6,381 nucleotides of DNA from Deltaproteobacteria bacterium (GCA_025350085.1 JANXYI010000025.1:1-6381); one strand, 5' to 3'. Positions 1 to 5,965 are shown, counted from the first letter of the stretch. The notes: a model not told the origin generated them from the letters alone. Translations and numbers: made by a program.

Positions 1-838
1 CGGTCTCGGACACATAGTGGGCCACGCTGGTCAGCTTCTTCAGGTTTTCCGGCCCGATGCAGCTGACCCCCATCTTGAGCTCCAGGCTGGGGATGATGGA
101 GCAGAGGTTGGCGTTGCCGCAGCGCTCGCCGTAGCCGTTCACCGTGCCCTGCACCTGCGTTGCCCCCAGGCGCACGGCCTCCAGCGCGTTGGCCACGGCC
201 AGTTCGGCGTCGTTGTGGGTGTGGATGCCGAGGCTTGCGCCGGGCAGCGCCTGCTGCACACGCTGGATGATCTCCGAGACCTCGCTCGTCAGCGTGCCGC
301 CGTTGGTGTCGCAGAGCACGAGCACGTCGGCCCCGGCCTGTTGCGCGGCCTTGAGGCAGGAGAGCGCGTAGTCCGGGTTGGCCTTGAAGCCGTCGAAGAA
401 GTGCTCGGCGTCGAAGAACAGCTCGCGCACCCCGCCGCGCAGCGCAGCCAGGCTGCCGCTGATGAGTTCCAGGTTGCGCGGAAGCGTGACGCGCAGGGCG
501 TGGGTCACGTGGAAGTCCCAGCTCTTGCCGAAGATGGTCGCCACCTCCACGCGCGAGTCCAGGATGGCGCGCAGGTTCGGGTCGGCGTCCGGCGCGCTTT
601 TGGCGTTGTGCGTGCTGCCAAAGGCCGCCACCTTGGCGTTCTTCAGGGCGTAGTTCTTGATTTCCTTGAAGAACAGCTTGTCCGTGGGGTTGGAGCCTGG
701 CCAGCCGCCCTCGATGTACTGGATTCCCAGCTCGTCCAGCTTGACCGCGATGCGGATCTTGTCCTCGGTGGTGAGGTGCAGTTCTTCCGCCTGGGTGCCG
801 TCCCTGAGGGTCGTATCGTAGATGCTGGCCTTAAGCAT
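1..838 (-). CDS. cimA: (R)-citramalate synthase, N-terminal part (cut by window edge)
   Basis: Condenses pyruvate with acetyl-CoA to (R)-citramalate, the first step of the threonine-independent route to isoleucine; cytosolic. The frame is open from the ATG at 838 to the left edge: 279 codons and no stop, so the C-terminal part is missing. Seen: DTTLRDGTQ at residues 8-16 and K27, which together fit the LeuA/HMGL signature LR[DE]GxQx10K. HTHND at 206-210 supplies the metal-ligand histidines H206 and H208, with R12/D13 the expected catalytic/metal pair. NGYGERCGNANLCS at 234-247 is typical of the CimA subfamily rather than of LeuA. E212 stands where the general signature has glycine. The start follows the lysC stop by 7 nt; a GTGGGG stretch at the lysC end can serve as ribosome binding site. 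It appears to be the latest gene of the operon seen here. Homocitrate or isopropylmalate synthase is less likely. Regulation (isoleucine feedback in the family) would lie in the unseen C-terminus. Confidence 0.93.
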   Translation of the reverse strand, partial: MLKASIYDTTLRDGTQAEELHLTTEDKIRIAVKLDELGIQYIEGGWPGSNPTDKLFFKEIKNYALKNAKVAAFGSTHNAKSAPDADPNLRAILDSRVEVATIFGKSWDFHVTHALRVTLPRNLELISGSLAALRGGVRELFFDAEHFFDGFKANPDYALSCLKAAQQAGADVLVLCDTNGGTLTSEVSEIIQRVQQALPGASLGIHTHNDAELAVANALEAVRLGATQVQGTVNGYGERCGNANLCSIIPSLELKMGVSCIGPENLKKLTSVAHYVSET

Positions 839-845
839 GGTCGTT

Positions 846-1331
846 CTACCCCACTTGCTCCTGTCCGACAAAGGTCTGGTGCAGGGTGCGCACCGCGAGT
901 TCCGTGTACTTGTCCTCGATGAGGCAGGAGAGCTTGATCTCCGAGGTGCTGATCATGAGGATGTTGATGTTCTCGTCGCGCATGGCGCGGAAGGCCTGCG
1001 CCGCCACGCCTGAGTGGTTGCGCATGCCGACCCCGATGACCGAGACCTTGGACACGCTCTTGTCCGACAGCAGGGCCTTGAAGCCGATCTCGGGCTTGAG
1101 GGCCTCCATGAGCCTCAGCGTGGCGTCCAGGTCGGCCCGGCCCACGGTGAAGGTGATGTCCGTGCGGCCCTCCTTGCTCGGGTTCTGCACGATCATGTCC
1201 ACCAGGATCTTTTTCTCCGCGATGGGCGTGAAGACCGAGGCGCAGACCCCGGGCTCGTCGAGCACGCCCACCAGCGTGACCTGGGCCTGATCCTTGTCGT
1301 AGGCGACGCCGGAGACCTGGACTGTTTCCAT
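846..1331 (-). CDS. Possible separate aspartokinase beta subunit from an internal start in lysC
   Basis: In-frame ATG at codon 248 of lysC would give a 161-aa protein made only of the two ACT domains and opening METVQVSGVAYDK. Directly seen: a perfect AGGAGG 8 nt upstream of this ATG. Known: in Bacillus subtilis and Corynebacterium glutamicum one lysC gene makes an alpha chain and, from an internal start at the equivalent place, a beta chain equal to its regulatory C-terminus; together they form an alpha2beta2 enzyme. Inferred: the same arrangement here. The caveat is that the ribosome binding site is also coding (codons for Gln-Glu-Asp), so it could be fortuitous. Confidence 0.55.
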   Translation of the reverse strand: METVQVSGVAYDKDQAQVTLVGVLDEPGVCASVFTPIAEKKILVDMIVQNPSKEGRTDITFTVGRADLDATLRLMEALKPEIGFKALLSDKSVSKVSVIGVGMRNHSGVAAQAFRAMRDENINILMISTSEIKLSCLIEDKYTELAVRTLHQTFVGQEQVG

Positions 1332-2072
1332 GTTTGCATCCTCCTGGGTGACTATGGTGCCGGGCTCGTCACTGAAAGTGGAGCGCACATGCACGACAAC
1401 GTTGTATTTCTTGGCAAATTCCACGGAGCGGATTTGCAGCACCTTGGCGCCCATGCTGGCCATCTCCAGCATCTCGTCGTAGGAGATGCGGTCGAGCTTC
1501 TTGGCCTCGGCGCACATGTTCGGGTCCGTGGTGAACACGCCCGGCACGTCGGTGTAGATTTCGCAAACTTCGGCCTTGAGCGCCGCAGCCACGGCCACGG
1601 CCGAGGTGTCCGAACCCCCGCGGCCGAGCGTGGTGATGCGCCCGTGCTCGTCCACGCCCTGGAACCCGGCCACCACGAGCACGTCGTGGTCCTCGAGCAT
1701 CCCGATCAATTTTTCGCTGTCAATGCTCCCGATGCGGGCCTTGCCGTAGGAGTCGTTGCTCACGATGGGCACCTGGAAGCCGAGCACCGAGCGGCAGTTG
1801 ATGCCCTCGTCCTTGGCCATGATGGCGAACAGCGCCACGGAGATCTGCTCGCCGGTGGACACGAGGCTGTCGAGCTCGGCCGCGTCCGGACAGGATGACC
1901 ACTCCTTGGCCAGGGCCAGCAGCCGGTTGGTCTCCCCGGCCATGGCCGAGAGCACCACGATGACCTTGCTGCCCGCACCGAGCGGCCGCCGGACGTTTTG
2001 CAGCACCTGCCTCATGCACTCGAGGTTGCGCACGGAGGTGCCGCCGAATTTCTGGACCACGATGTTCTTCAT
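846..2072 (-). CDS. lysC: Aspartokinase, monofunctional, two ACT domains
   Basis: Phosphorylates L-aspartate with ATP, the first step to lysine, threonine and methionine; cytosolic. The protein is 408 aa, usual for the short LysC class. The kinase domain spans about 1-245: KFGGTS at 8-13 (K8), STGE at 72-75 and GRGGSD at 150-155 (R151, D155). Two ACT domains follow at about 263-337 and 343-405, the second with the effector-site stretch ISTSEIKLSCLI (374-385) known from Lys/Thr-inhibited enzymes. Feedback inhibition is therefore likely, but which amino acid acts cannot be read from sequence. The ATG at 2072 is chosen because it overlaps the tsaE stop as ATGA and encodes the canonical MKNIVVQKFGG opening; AGAAGGG lies about 9 nt upstream. 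A TTG at 2093 would add seven residues and is less likely. Codon 248 is a probable second start (separate entry). cimA follows after 7 nt. Confidence 0.96.
   Translation of the reverse strand: MKNIVVQKFGGTSVRNLECMRQVLQNVRRPLGAGSKVIVVLSAMAGETNRLLALAKEWSSCPDAAELDSLVSTGEQISVALFAIMAKDEGINCRSVLGFQVPIVSNDSYGKARIGSIDSEKLIGMLEDHDVLVVAGFQGVDEHGRITTLGRGGSDTSAVAVAAALKAEVCEIYTDVPGVFTTDPNMCAEAKKLDRISYDEMLEMASMGAKVLQIRSVEFAKKYNVVVHVRSTFSDEPGTIVTQEDANMETVQVSGVAYDKDQAQVTLVGVLDEPGVCASVFTPIAEKKILVDMIVQNPSKEGRTDITFTVGRADLDATLRLMEALKPEIGFKALLSDKSVSKVSVIGVGMRNHSGVAAQAFRAMRDENINILMISTSEIKLSCLIEDKYTELAVRTLHQTFVGQEQVG
1340..1345 (-). promoter_or_regulatory. Internal Shine-Dalgarno AGGAGG in lysC
   Basis: Minus strand reads AGGAGG, then 8 nt (ATGCAAAC), then ATG at 1331-1329. 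This is a stronger site than the one in front of lysC itself (AGAAGGG), or those I can see for tsaE and cimA. It lies at the boundary between the kinase domain and the first ACT domain and would drive the beta-subunit start. Confidence 0.55.
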
Positions 2073-2572
2073 ACACCTGAACCCTTCTGCCAATGGTTGA
2101 GCGCCGGGGCCAGGTCCTCAAGCAGGGCGCTGGCCGCCTTTCCCCATGCCCTGATTTTGAGCGCCCGTCCAGAGCTAACCGGCAGCCATTCGAGGTGCAG
2201 GGCCTCGCCGGGCCACAGGTTTTCCGCCACCCGGTCGATCCATTCGGCCACGAGCAGGGTGTTTGGTGCGCCCAGCAGTTCCTCGAACTCCTCGGGGAGA
2301 ACGCTGCCCAGGCGGTAGAGGTCGAAATGGGCCACCCGGGGCCGGGTGGGGTACAGATTCACCAGGTTGAAGCTGGGGCTGGCGACCTCGGCCGCATCCG
2401 CGCCGGGCAGCACAGACACCAGCCCGCGCACCAGCGTGGTCTTGCCGGAGCCCAGCGGTCCGGCCAGCAGCAGCGCCACGGGCCCCGGCGCGCCAGCCAG
2501 GCCGCGGCCGAGCGCTGCGCCCAGTGCAAGGGTGTCCTCGGCCCGGGGCAGGTGGAGCAGCACGCCCGCCAC
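2069..2572 (-). CDS. tsaE: tRNA t6A37 threonylcarbamoyltransferase complex ATPase TsaE
   Basis: P-loop ATPase that works with TsaB and TsaD to place threonylcarbamoyl on A37 of ANN-decoding tRNAs; cytosolic. The 167 aa are slightly longer than the ~153-aa E. coli protein. Seen: Walker A GPLGSGKTT at 38-46, the SPSFNLVNLY switch-like motif at 65-74, HFDLYRL at 82-88 with D84, and E110-W111 near the end of the core. All are family landmarks. The start is a GTG at 2572, 7 nt after the stop of the CBS gene, with no clear Shine-Dalgarno. Translation is probably coupled to that gene; a second GTG three codons on (2563) is an alternative. The stop overlaps the lysC start by 4 nt (ATGA). Pairing with nnr recalls the E. 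coli nnr-tsaE (yjeF-yjeE) neighbourhood, here with one gene in between. Confidence 0.93.
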   Translation of the reverse strand: MAGVLLHLPRAEDTLALGAALGRGLAGAPGPVALLLAGPLGSGKTTLVRGLVSVLPGADAAEVASPSFNLVNLYPTRPRVAHFDLYRLGSVLPEEFEELLGAPNTLLVAEWIDRVAENLWPGEALHLEWLPVSSGRALKIRAWGKAASALLEDLAPALNHWQKGSGV

Positions 2573-2579
2573 CGCGTTT

Positions 2580-3038
2580 TTAGCCGACGTGGCCCAGCAG
2601 GGTGCGCAGGATGTCTTCCTTGCCCACCACGCCCACCAGCTTGCCCGAGTCCACCACGGGCAGGGTAAACAGCTTCTCGTTGACCATGATCGTGGCGATC
2701 TCGTCGATGGGCGTCTGCGGGGTCACGGTCTTGGGGTCTGCGGTCATGGCCTGGGCCACCTTGGTGGCGGCGATCTTCTGCATCTCGCGCTCGAAGTCGT
2801 CGCGGCTGGAAAGGGCGATGAAGCCGTCGAGCAGGGCAAAGACCGAGGGCAGGGTGACCTGCTTCTGCTGCGCCACCAGGTCGCTCTGGCAGAGCACGCC
2901 CACCAGGCGGCCCTTTTCGTCGACCACGGGCGCGCCGTTGATCTTCTTTTCCAGCAGCAGGGTCGCGGCGGTGCGGATGTCGGTGTCCGGGGCCAGGGTC
3001 ACGGGATTGGGGGTCATGATGTCAAGAGCCTTCAACAT
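2580..3038 (-). CDS. Two-CBS-domain protein, function unknown
   Basis: A 152-aa soluble protein made of one CBS pair. CBS1 covers about residues 4-58 (IMTPNPVTL at 7-15, NGAPVVDEKGRLVGVL at 34-49). CBS2 covers about 96-150 (AMTADPKTVTP at 97-107, FTLPVVDSGKLVGVV at 124-138). A 35-40 residue linker contains SVFALLDGF (65-73). CBS pairs bind adenine nucleotides (AMP, ATP, SAM, sometimes NAD) and act as energy or ligand sensors, but nothing here names the ligand or partner. There is no catalytic or membrane segment. The start at 3038 is well supported: AAGGAG lies 8 nt upstream, and the gene overlaps the nnr stop by 7 nt. The frame stays open further upstream to about 3521, but that stretch is low-complexity Arg/Ala/Pro/His antiframe of nnr. 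It sits between nnr and tsaE, so a link with NAD(P)H repair or nucleotide status is possible but only inferred. Confidence 0.92.
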   Translation of the reverse strand: MLKALDIMTPNPVTLAPDTDIRTAATLLLEKKINGAPVVDEKGRLVGVLCQSDLVAQQKQVTLPSVFALLDGFIALSSRDDFEREMQKIAATKVAQAMTADPKTVTPQTPIDEIATIMVNEKLFTLPVVDSGKLVGVVGKEDILRTLLGHVG

Positions 3039-4639
3039 GGCATGTGCTCCTTGAGGACGAGTGGAAGTGTATGGGCGATCTCCGTGGGGAGGTTGCCCCG
3101 GCCGGGAAAGTCTTGCGCCAGGGCCAGCCCGCAGAGCCCGTGCCAGTAAACGCCGAGGGCTGCCGCAGGCAGGGGCTTGATGCCGCGCGCCAAAATCGCG
3201 GCGATGACCCCGGCCAGCACGTCGCCGGAGCCGCCCACGGCCAGGTTGGGCGTGACGATGGGCGAGAGGTGCAGTATCTCGCCCTGGCCCACCAGCGTGC
3301 CCGCGCCCTTGAGCGTCAGCACCTGGGGGTGCGTGGCCAGGAAGCGGTGCGCGGCCGTGACGCGGTCGGCCTGGACCTCGCCCATGCCCATGCCGAGCAG
3401 CCGGGCCATCTCGCCGGGGTGCGGGGTGAGCACGGCGTCGCCCGGCAGCTCGCTCATGAGCTTCGGGTTCTGGGCTAGGTGAAAGAGCGCGTCGGCGTCG
3501 TAGATGCACGGGGTGGCCCAACCCTTATCAAAGGCCTGGGCAAAGGCCCGGGGGAAGAGCGCCAGGAACTCTGCGGCCTCCTGGTTGCGGCCCAGGCCCG
3601 GCCCGATGACCACGCAGTCGTAGCGGCCGAGGGTCGGGATCAGCGAATCCATGCAGTCCGGGGTCCAGGTCCGGCCCTGGCCGAGGCCGAGGGCCATGAT
3701 GTCCGGAATCCCGGCCTTGACCTCGGCCAAAACCCCGCGCGGGCAGCCCACGGTGACCAGCCCGGCCCCGGCGCGCAGCGCGCCCAGGGCGCAGAGCTGG
3801 GCCGCGCCGGTCAGGCCCTCGCTGCCGCCCAGCACGAGCACGTGCCCGGCGCGGCCCTTGTGCATCTCCGCGTTCGGGGGCGGCAGCAGGCTGAACAGGC
3901 GCTCGGTGAGCAGCACCTGGCGCGGCGGGGTCTGGTCCATGACCGCGCGCGGGATGCCGATGGCCCGCGTGATTAGGCTGCCCACATAGGGCGCGGCCTG
4001 GGGCAGGACCGTGCCCAGCTTGGGCGCGTGGAAGGCCACGGTAACATCCGCGCGCACGGCCTCGGGCCGGGGCTGGCCCGTGAGCCCGTCCAGGCCAGAG
4101 GGTGCGTCCAGGGCCAGGACGAAACAGTTCGTGCCCAGGGCGTTCATGCCCTGCACCAGGGCCAGCGCCTCGGGCGAAAGCTCCCCGCTGAAGCCCGTGC
4201 CCAGGAGCCCGTCCACCAGAATATCCGGGGCCTCGCAGCTCGAGAGCACGGCCTTGGCGCGGCCAGGGGTGAGGTGGCGGCAGAGGACCCCGGCGCGCCG
4301 GGCCAGGTCCAGGTGGTAGCGGGCCTCGGCGCGGTAGGCGGAGATGGGGCGGGTGTGCAGCACGATGGGCTCGGCGCCCTCGTCCAGCAGCCTGCGGGCC
4401 AGCACAAAGGCATCGCCGCCGTTGTTGCCGCCCCCGGCCACGAGCAGCACCAGCTCGCCGTCAAGCGGGCCGTAAGCCTCGCGCAGGACAGCGAGCGCCG
4501 CGGCCCCGGCGTTCTCCATGAGCAGCTCGGCCTTGAGGCCGAAGTCCTGGATGGCGCTTTTGTCCCAGGCGGACATCTCCGCCGGGCTGGGCAGGGGGTC
4601 GAACAGGCCCGGCTGCATGGACCGTGGGGGCTTGGGCAT
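3032..4639 (-). CDS. nnr: Bifunctional NAD(P)HX epimerase / ADP-dependent NAD(P)HX dehydratase
   Basis: Metabolite-repair enzyme: it epimerises R/S hydrated NAD(P)H and dehydrates the S form using ADP, restoring NAD(P)H in the cytosol. The 535 aa compare with ~515 in E. coli Nnr. The N-terminal YjeF_N epimerase domain spans about 18-240, with AGGGNNGGDAF (68-78), DGLLGTGFSG (143-152) and LDAPSGLDG (177-185). The C-terminal ribokinase-like dehydratase domain spans about 245-530. It has HKGRAGHVLVLGG (260-272), VIGPGLG (344-350), DADALF (381-386), LTPHPGEMARLLG (404-416), LKGAGTLV (443-450) and AVGGSGDVLAG (467-477, D473 the expected catalytic base). Both active sites look intact. The ATG at 4639 is chosen because AAGGAG lies 6 nt upstream; a TTG at 4690 directly after the acpS stop opens the same frame but lacks support. 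The 51-nt gap to acpS is the largest in the operon; the 3' end overlaps the CBS gene by 7 nt. Confidence 0.95.
   Translation of the reverse strand: MPKPPRSMQPGLFDPLPSPAEMSAWDKSAIQDFGLKAELLMENAGAAALAVLREAYGPLDGELVLLVAGGGNNGGDAFVLARRLLDEGAEPIVLHTRPISAYRAEARYHLDLARRAGVLCRHLTPGRAKAVLSSCEAPDILVDGLLGTGFSGELSPEALALVQGMNALGTNCFVLALDAPSGLDGLTGQPRPEAVRADVTVAFHAPKLGTVLPQAAPYVGSLITRAIGIPRAVMDQTPPRQVLLTERLFSLLPPPNAEMHKGRAGHVLVLGGSEGLTGAAQLCALGALRAGAGLVTVGCPRGVLAEVKAGIPDIMALGLGQGRTWTPDCMDSLIPTLGRYDCVVIGPGLGRNQEAAEFLALFPRAFAQAFDKGWATPCIYDADALFHLAQNPKLMSELPGDAVLTPHPGEMARLLGMGMGEVQADRVTAAHRFLATHPQVLTLKGAGTLVGQGEILHLSPIVTPNLAVGGSGDVLAGVIAAILARGIKPLPAAALGVYWHGLCGLALAQDFPGRGNLPTEIAHTLPLVLKEHMPC
3047..3052 (-). 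promoter_or_regulatory. Shine-Dalgarno AAGGAG of the CBS-domain gene
   Basis: Minus strand AAGGAG followed by 8 nt and ATG at 3038. It lies inside the last codons of nnr and fixes the CBS start, excluding the much longer open frame that continues upstream. Confidence 0.8.
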
Positions 4640-4645
4640 TGCAGG

Positions 4646-4651
4646 CTCCTT
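4646..4651 (-). promoter_or_regulatory. Shine-Dalgarno AAGGAG deciding the nnr start
   Basis: Minus strand AAGGAG, then 6 nt (CCTGCA), then ATG at 4639. It selects this start over the upstream in-frame TTG (4690) and the later ATG (4618). Confidence 0.8.
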
Positions 4652-4664
4652 GTGCTTGGCGTGC

Positions 4665-4683
4665 GGGCGCGGGTCCGGCGCCC
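4665..4683 (-). other. GC-only hairpin in the acpS-nnr gap
   Basis: Minus strand reads GGGCGC-CGGACCC-GCGCCC: a perfect 6-bp all-GC stem with a 7-nt loop, in the 51-nt gap between the acpS stop and the nnr start. No U-run follows, so it is not a standard intrinsic terminator. It could act in mRNA processing or stability, or could be chance in GC-rich DNA. Confidence 0.35.
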
Positions 4684-4690
4684 TCGTCAA

Positions 4691-5071
4691 TCAGCTCGCG
4701 CCCTCCAGGATCACGGTGGCGGCGGCAACGTCGCGGCCGTGGGTCAGGGAGACGTGTATCCTCTGTACGCCCATCTTGTCCGCGATTTCAAGGGCTTTGC
4801 CGTGCAGCTGCAAGGCCGGGGCGCCCGAGGGCAGGCGCAGCACCTCGATGCTTGTCTGGGTCACGCCCAGGGCAAAGCCTGTGCCAAGCGCCTTGGCCGC
4901 GGCCTCCTTGGCGGCGAAACGCGCGGCCACGTAAGGCGCGGGGTCGGCGGTCGGCATTCCGGCGGCCTCGGCGTTGGTGAGTATGCGCCGGGTGAAGCGC
5001 ACGCCGAAGCGCGTGAGCGACTCGCGGATGCGCGGGATCTCCGCCACGTCCAGCCCGATGCCCAGGATCAC
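4691..5071 (-). CDS. acpS: Holo-[acyl-carrier-protein] synthase
   Basis: Transfers 4'-phosphopantetheine from CoA to the conserved serine of apo-ACP, making it active for fatty-acid synthesis; cytosolic, Mg-dependent, normally a trimer. The 126 aa equal the E. coli length. Seen: [12 protein letters not shown] at 4-15 with Mg ligand D8, the core helix [15 protein letters not shown] at 51-65 with E56, [13 protein letters not shown] at 81-93, and the closing [15 protein letters not shown] at 106-120. The start is a GTG at 5071, 10 nt after the pdxJ stop; GAGGG spans that stop and leaves 7 nt to the GTG. The same frame is open upstream to about 5206, but that part is antiframe of pdxJ with no AcpS similarity. 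A pdxJ-acpS pair is also found in E. coli and other proteobacteria. Confidence 0.95.
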   Translation of the reverse strand: MILGIGLDVAEIPRIRESLTRFGVRFTRRILTNAEAAGMPTADPAPYVAARFAAKEAAAKALGTGFALGVTQTSIEVLRLPSGAPALQLHGKALEIADKMGVQRIHVSLTHGRDVAAATVILEGAS

Positions 5072-5081
5072 GCGCGCGCCC

Positions 5082-5807
5082 TCAATCGCAGAAGCCGCGC
5101 AGGATCTCGACCATGTCGCGGGTGGCCTGGCGCAGGCCGACGTACGCGGCGCGGGCAACGATGCTGTGGCCGATGGAGTACTCGACAATGCCCGGCACGT
5201 GGGCAAAGGGCAGGACGTTCACGTAGTTCAGGCCGTGGCCCAGGTTGACCTTGAGGCCCAGGCCCTGGGCGTGGCGGATGCCGGTCAAAATCTTCTCCAG
5301 CTCGGCCTTGGTCGCGGCCGGGCTCACGGCGTCGGCATAGTGGCCGGTGTGGATCTCGATGAACTGCGCGCCGGTCTTGCTCGCTGCCTCGATCTGGGCC
5401 GGGTCGGCGTCGATGAACAGGCTGGCCTCGATGTCCTGGGCCAAAAGCGGGGCCAGGAAGGCCGAGAGCTCGCCCTCGCGGCCGATGCAGTTGAGGCCCC
5501 CCTCGGTGGTCAGCTCCTGGCGCTTCTCGGGCACCAGGCACACGGTGTCCGGCCGGAGGCGCAGGGCGATGTCCTGCATCTCGGCCGTTGCCGCCATCTC
5601 CAGGTTCAGCTTGGTGCCCACCGTGCGGCGCAGGATCTCCACGTCGCGGTCCTGGATGTGGCGGCGGTCCTCGCGCAGGTGCACGATGATGCCGGACGCG
5701 CCGCCCAGCTCGGCCTCATGGGCACCCAAGACAGGGTCGGGCTCGCGGCCCAGGCGGGCCTGGCGCAGGGTGGCGATGTGGTCCACATTGACGCACAGAA
5801 GGGGCAT
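5082..5807 (-). CDS. pdxJ: Pyridoxine 5'-phosphate synthase
   Basis: Condenses 1-deoxy-D-xylulose 5-phosphate with 3-amino-2-oxopropyl phosphate to pyridoxine 5'-phosphate, the last ring-forming step of DXP-dependent vitamin B6 synthesis; cytosolic TIM barrel. The 241 aa compare with 243 in E. coli. Seen: [13 protein letters not shown] (6-18), the catalytic loop [14 protein letters not shown] (43-56), E70, [13 protein letters not shown] (92-104), EIHTGHYA (151-158), NLGHGLNY (188-195) and [12 protein letters not shown] (209-220). No key motif is missing. The ATG at 5807 has GGAGG 5 nt upstream. An overlapping out-of-frame ATG (5812) sits almost on the ribosome binding site and is ignored. As the first gene of the minus-strand operon it follows a good promoter with a leader of only about 26 nt. 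No riboswitch-sized leader is present. Confidence 0.97.
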   Translation of the reverse strand: MPLLCVNVDHIATLRQARLGREPDPVLGAHEAELGGASGIIVHLREDRRHIQDRDVEILRRTVGTKLNLEMAATAEMQDIALRLRPDTVCLVPEKRQELTTEGGLNCIGREGELSAFLAPLLAQDIEASLFIDADPAQIEAASKTGAQFIEIHTGHYADAVSPAATKAELEKILTGIRHAQGLGLKVNLGHGLNYVNVLPFAHVPGIVEYSIGHSIVARAAYVGLRQATRDMVEILRGFCD

Positions 5808-5839
5808 GCATACCTCCGGAGATTGCTAGCTCAGGCGGA

Positions 5840-5868
5840 ATCTTACGCCTTTCGGGGGGCAAAGGCAA
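5840..5868 (-). promoter_or_regulatory. Sigma70-type promoter of the pdxJ-cimA operon
   Basis: On the minus strand TTGCCT (5868-5863) and TAAGAT (5845-5840) are separated by exactly 17 nt. Each matches its consensus hexamer at four of six positions. Transcription would start near 5833, giving a leader of roughly 26 nt before pdxJ. It is the best promoter candidate in the window. Confidence 0.65.
5847..5866. repeat. Inverted repeat inside the pdxJ promoter spacer
   Basis: GCCTTT (5847-5852) and AAAGGC (5861-5866) are perfect 6-bp inverted arms around an 8-nt centre. The repeat lies between the -10 and -35 elements and shares bases with the -35. It could be an operator half-site pair; the arms are short, so chance is possible. 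Confidence 0.35.
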
Positions 5869-5898
5869 CCGGCCCCTGAGCGGATCGGCCTCCCCGCG

Positions 5899-5927
5899 TT
5901 GACAACGGGCCTGGGTGCAGGTACCCC
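5899..5927 (+). promoter_or_regulatory. Candidate promoter of the divergent ugd gene
   Basis: A perfect -35 hexamer TTGACA (5899-5904) is followed after 17 nt by a poor -10, TACCCC (5922-5927). The start of ugd is 43 nt downstream. The weak -10 suggests either an activator-dependent promoter or a chance -35. A 9-nt palindrome GCGGTCCGC lies at 5931-5939, between it and the gene. Confidence 0.3.
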
Positions 5928-5960
5928 CAAGCGGTCCGCAGCCATTGATCCGTCTTTGCG

Positions 5961-5965
5961 AGGAG
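5961..5965 (+). promoter_or_regulatory. Shine-Dalgarno AGGAG of ugd
   Basis: AGGAG followed by 5 nt (AACCT) and ATG at 5971; supports this start. Confidence 0.8.

Noticed and set aside
17..922. 301-codon plus-strand open frame over cimA
   Set aside because: Antisense to a clear CimA coding frame and crossing into lysC; composition is that of a mirror frame.
1014..1898. 294-codon plus-strand open frame over lysC
   Set aside because: Antisense to aspartokinase with all its motifs intact; His/Gly/Val-rich mirror translation without recognisable domains.
3039..3521. N-terminal extension of the CBS protein by about 160 residues
   Set aside because: The extension is Arg/Ala/Pro/His-rich antiframe inside nnr, and a good AAGGAG fixes the start at 3038.
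4665..4683. Hairpin as an intrinsic terminator after acpS
   Set aside because: No T-run follows on the minus strand, and nnr continues in the same direction with its own ribosome binding site.
4640..4690. TTGACG after the acpS stop as a -35 of an nnr promoter
   Set aside because: No -10-like hexamer occurs at 16-18 nt; the following sequence is GC-only.
5072..5206. N-terminal extension of AcpS by 45 residues
   Set aside because: It overlaps pdxJ out of frame and lacks AcpS similarity; the GTG at 5071 gives the canonical N-terminus and length.
4028..5248. 406-codon plus-strand open frame
   Set aside because: It runs antisense across nnr, acpS and pdxJ, ignores their boundaries, has a low-complexity Gly/Ala/Arg/His/Val-rich translation and no family motifs; a high-GC shadow of real genes.
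5808..5833. Riboswitch or attenuator leader upstream of pdxJ
   Set aside because: The predicted leader is only about 26 nt, too short to hold a riboswitch, and shows no terminator-like structure.
4974..5879. 301-codon plus-strand open frame over pdxJ
   Set aside because: Antisense to PdxJ and running into the divergent promoter region; no family features.
5881..5952. CGGATC (5881-5886) and GATCCG (5947-5952) as distant inverted arms
   Set aside because: Only 6 bp match, 60 nt apart, with no flanking similarity; expected by chance.
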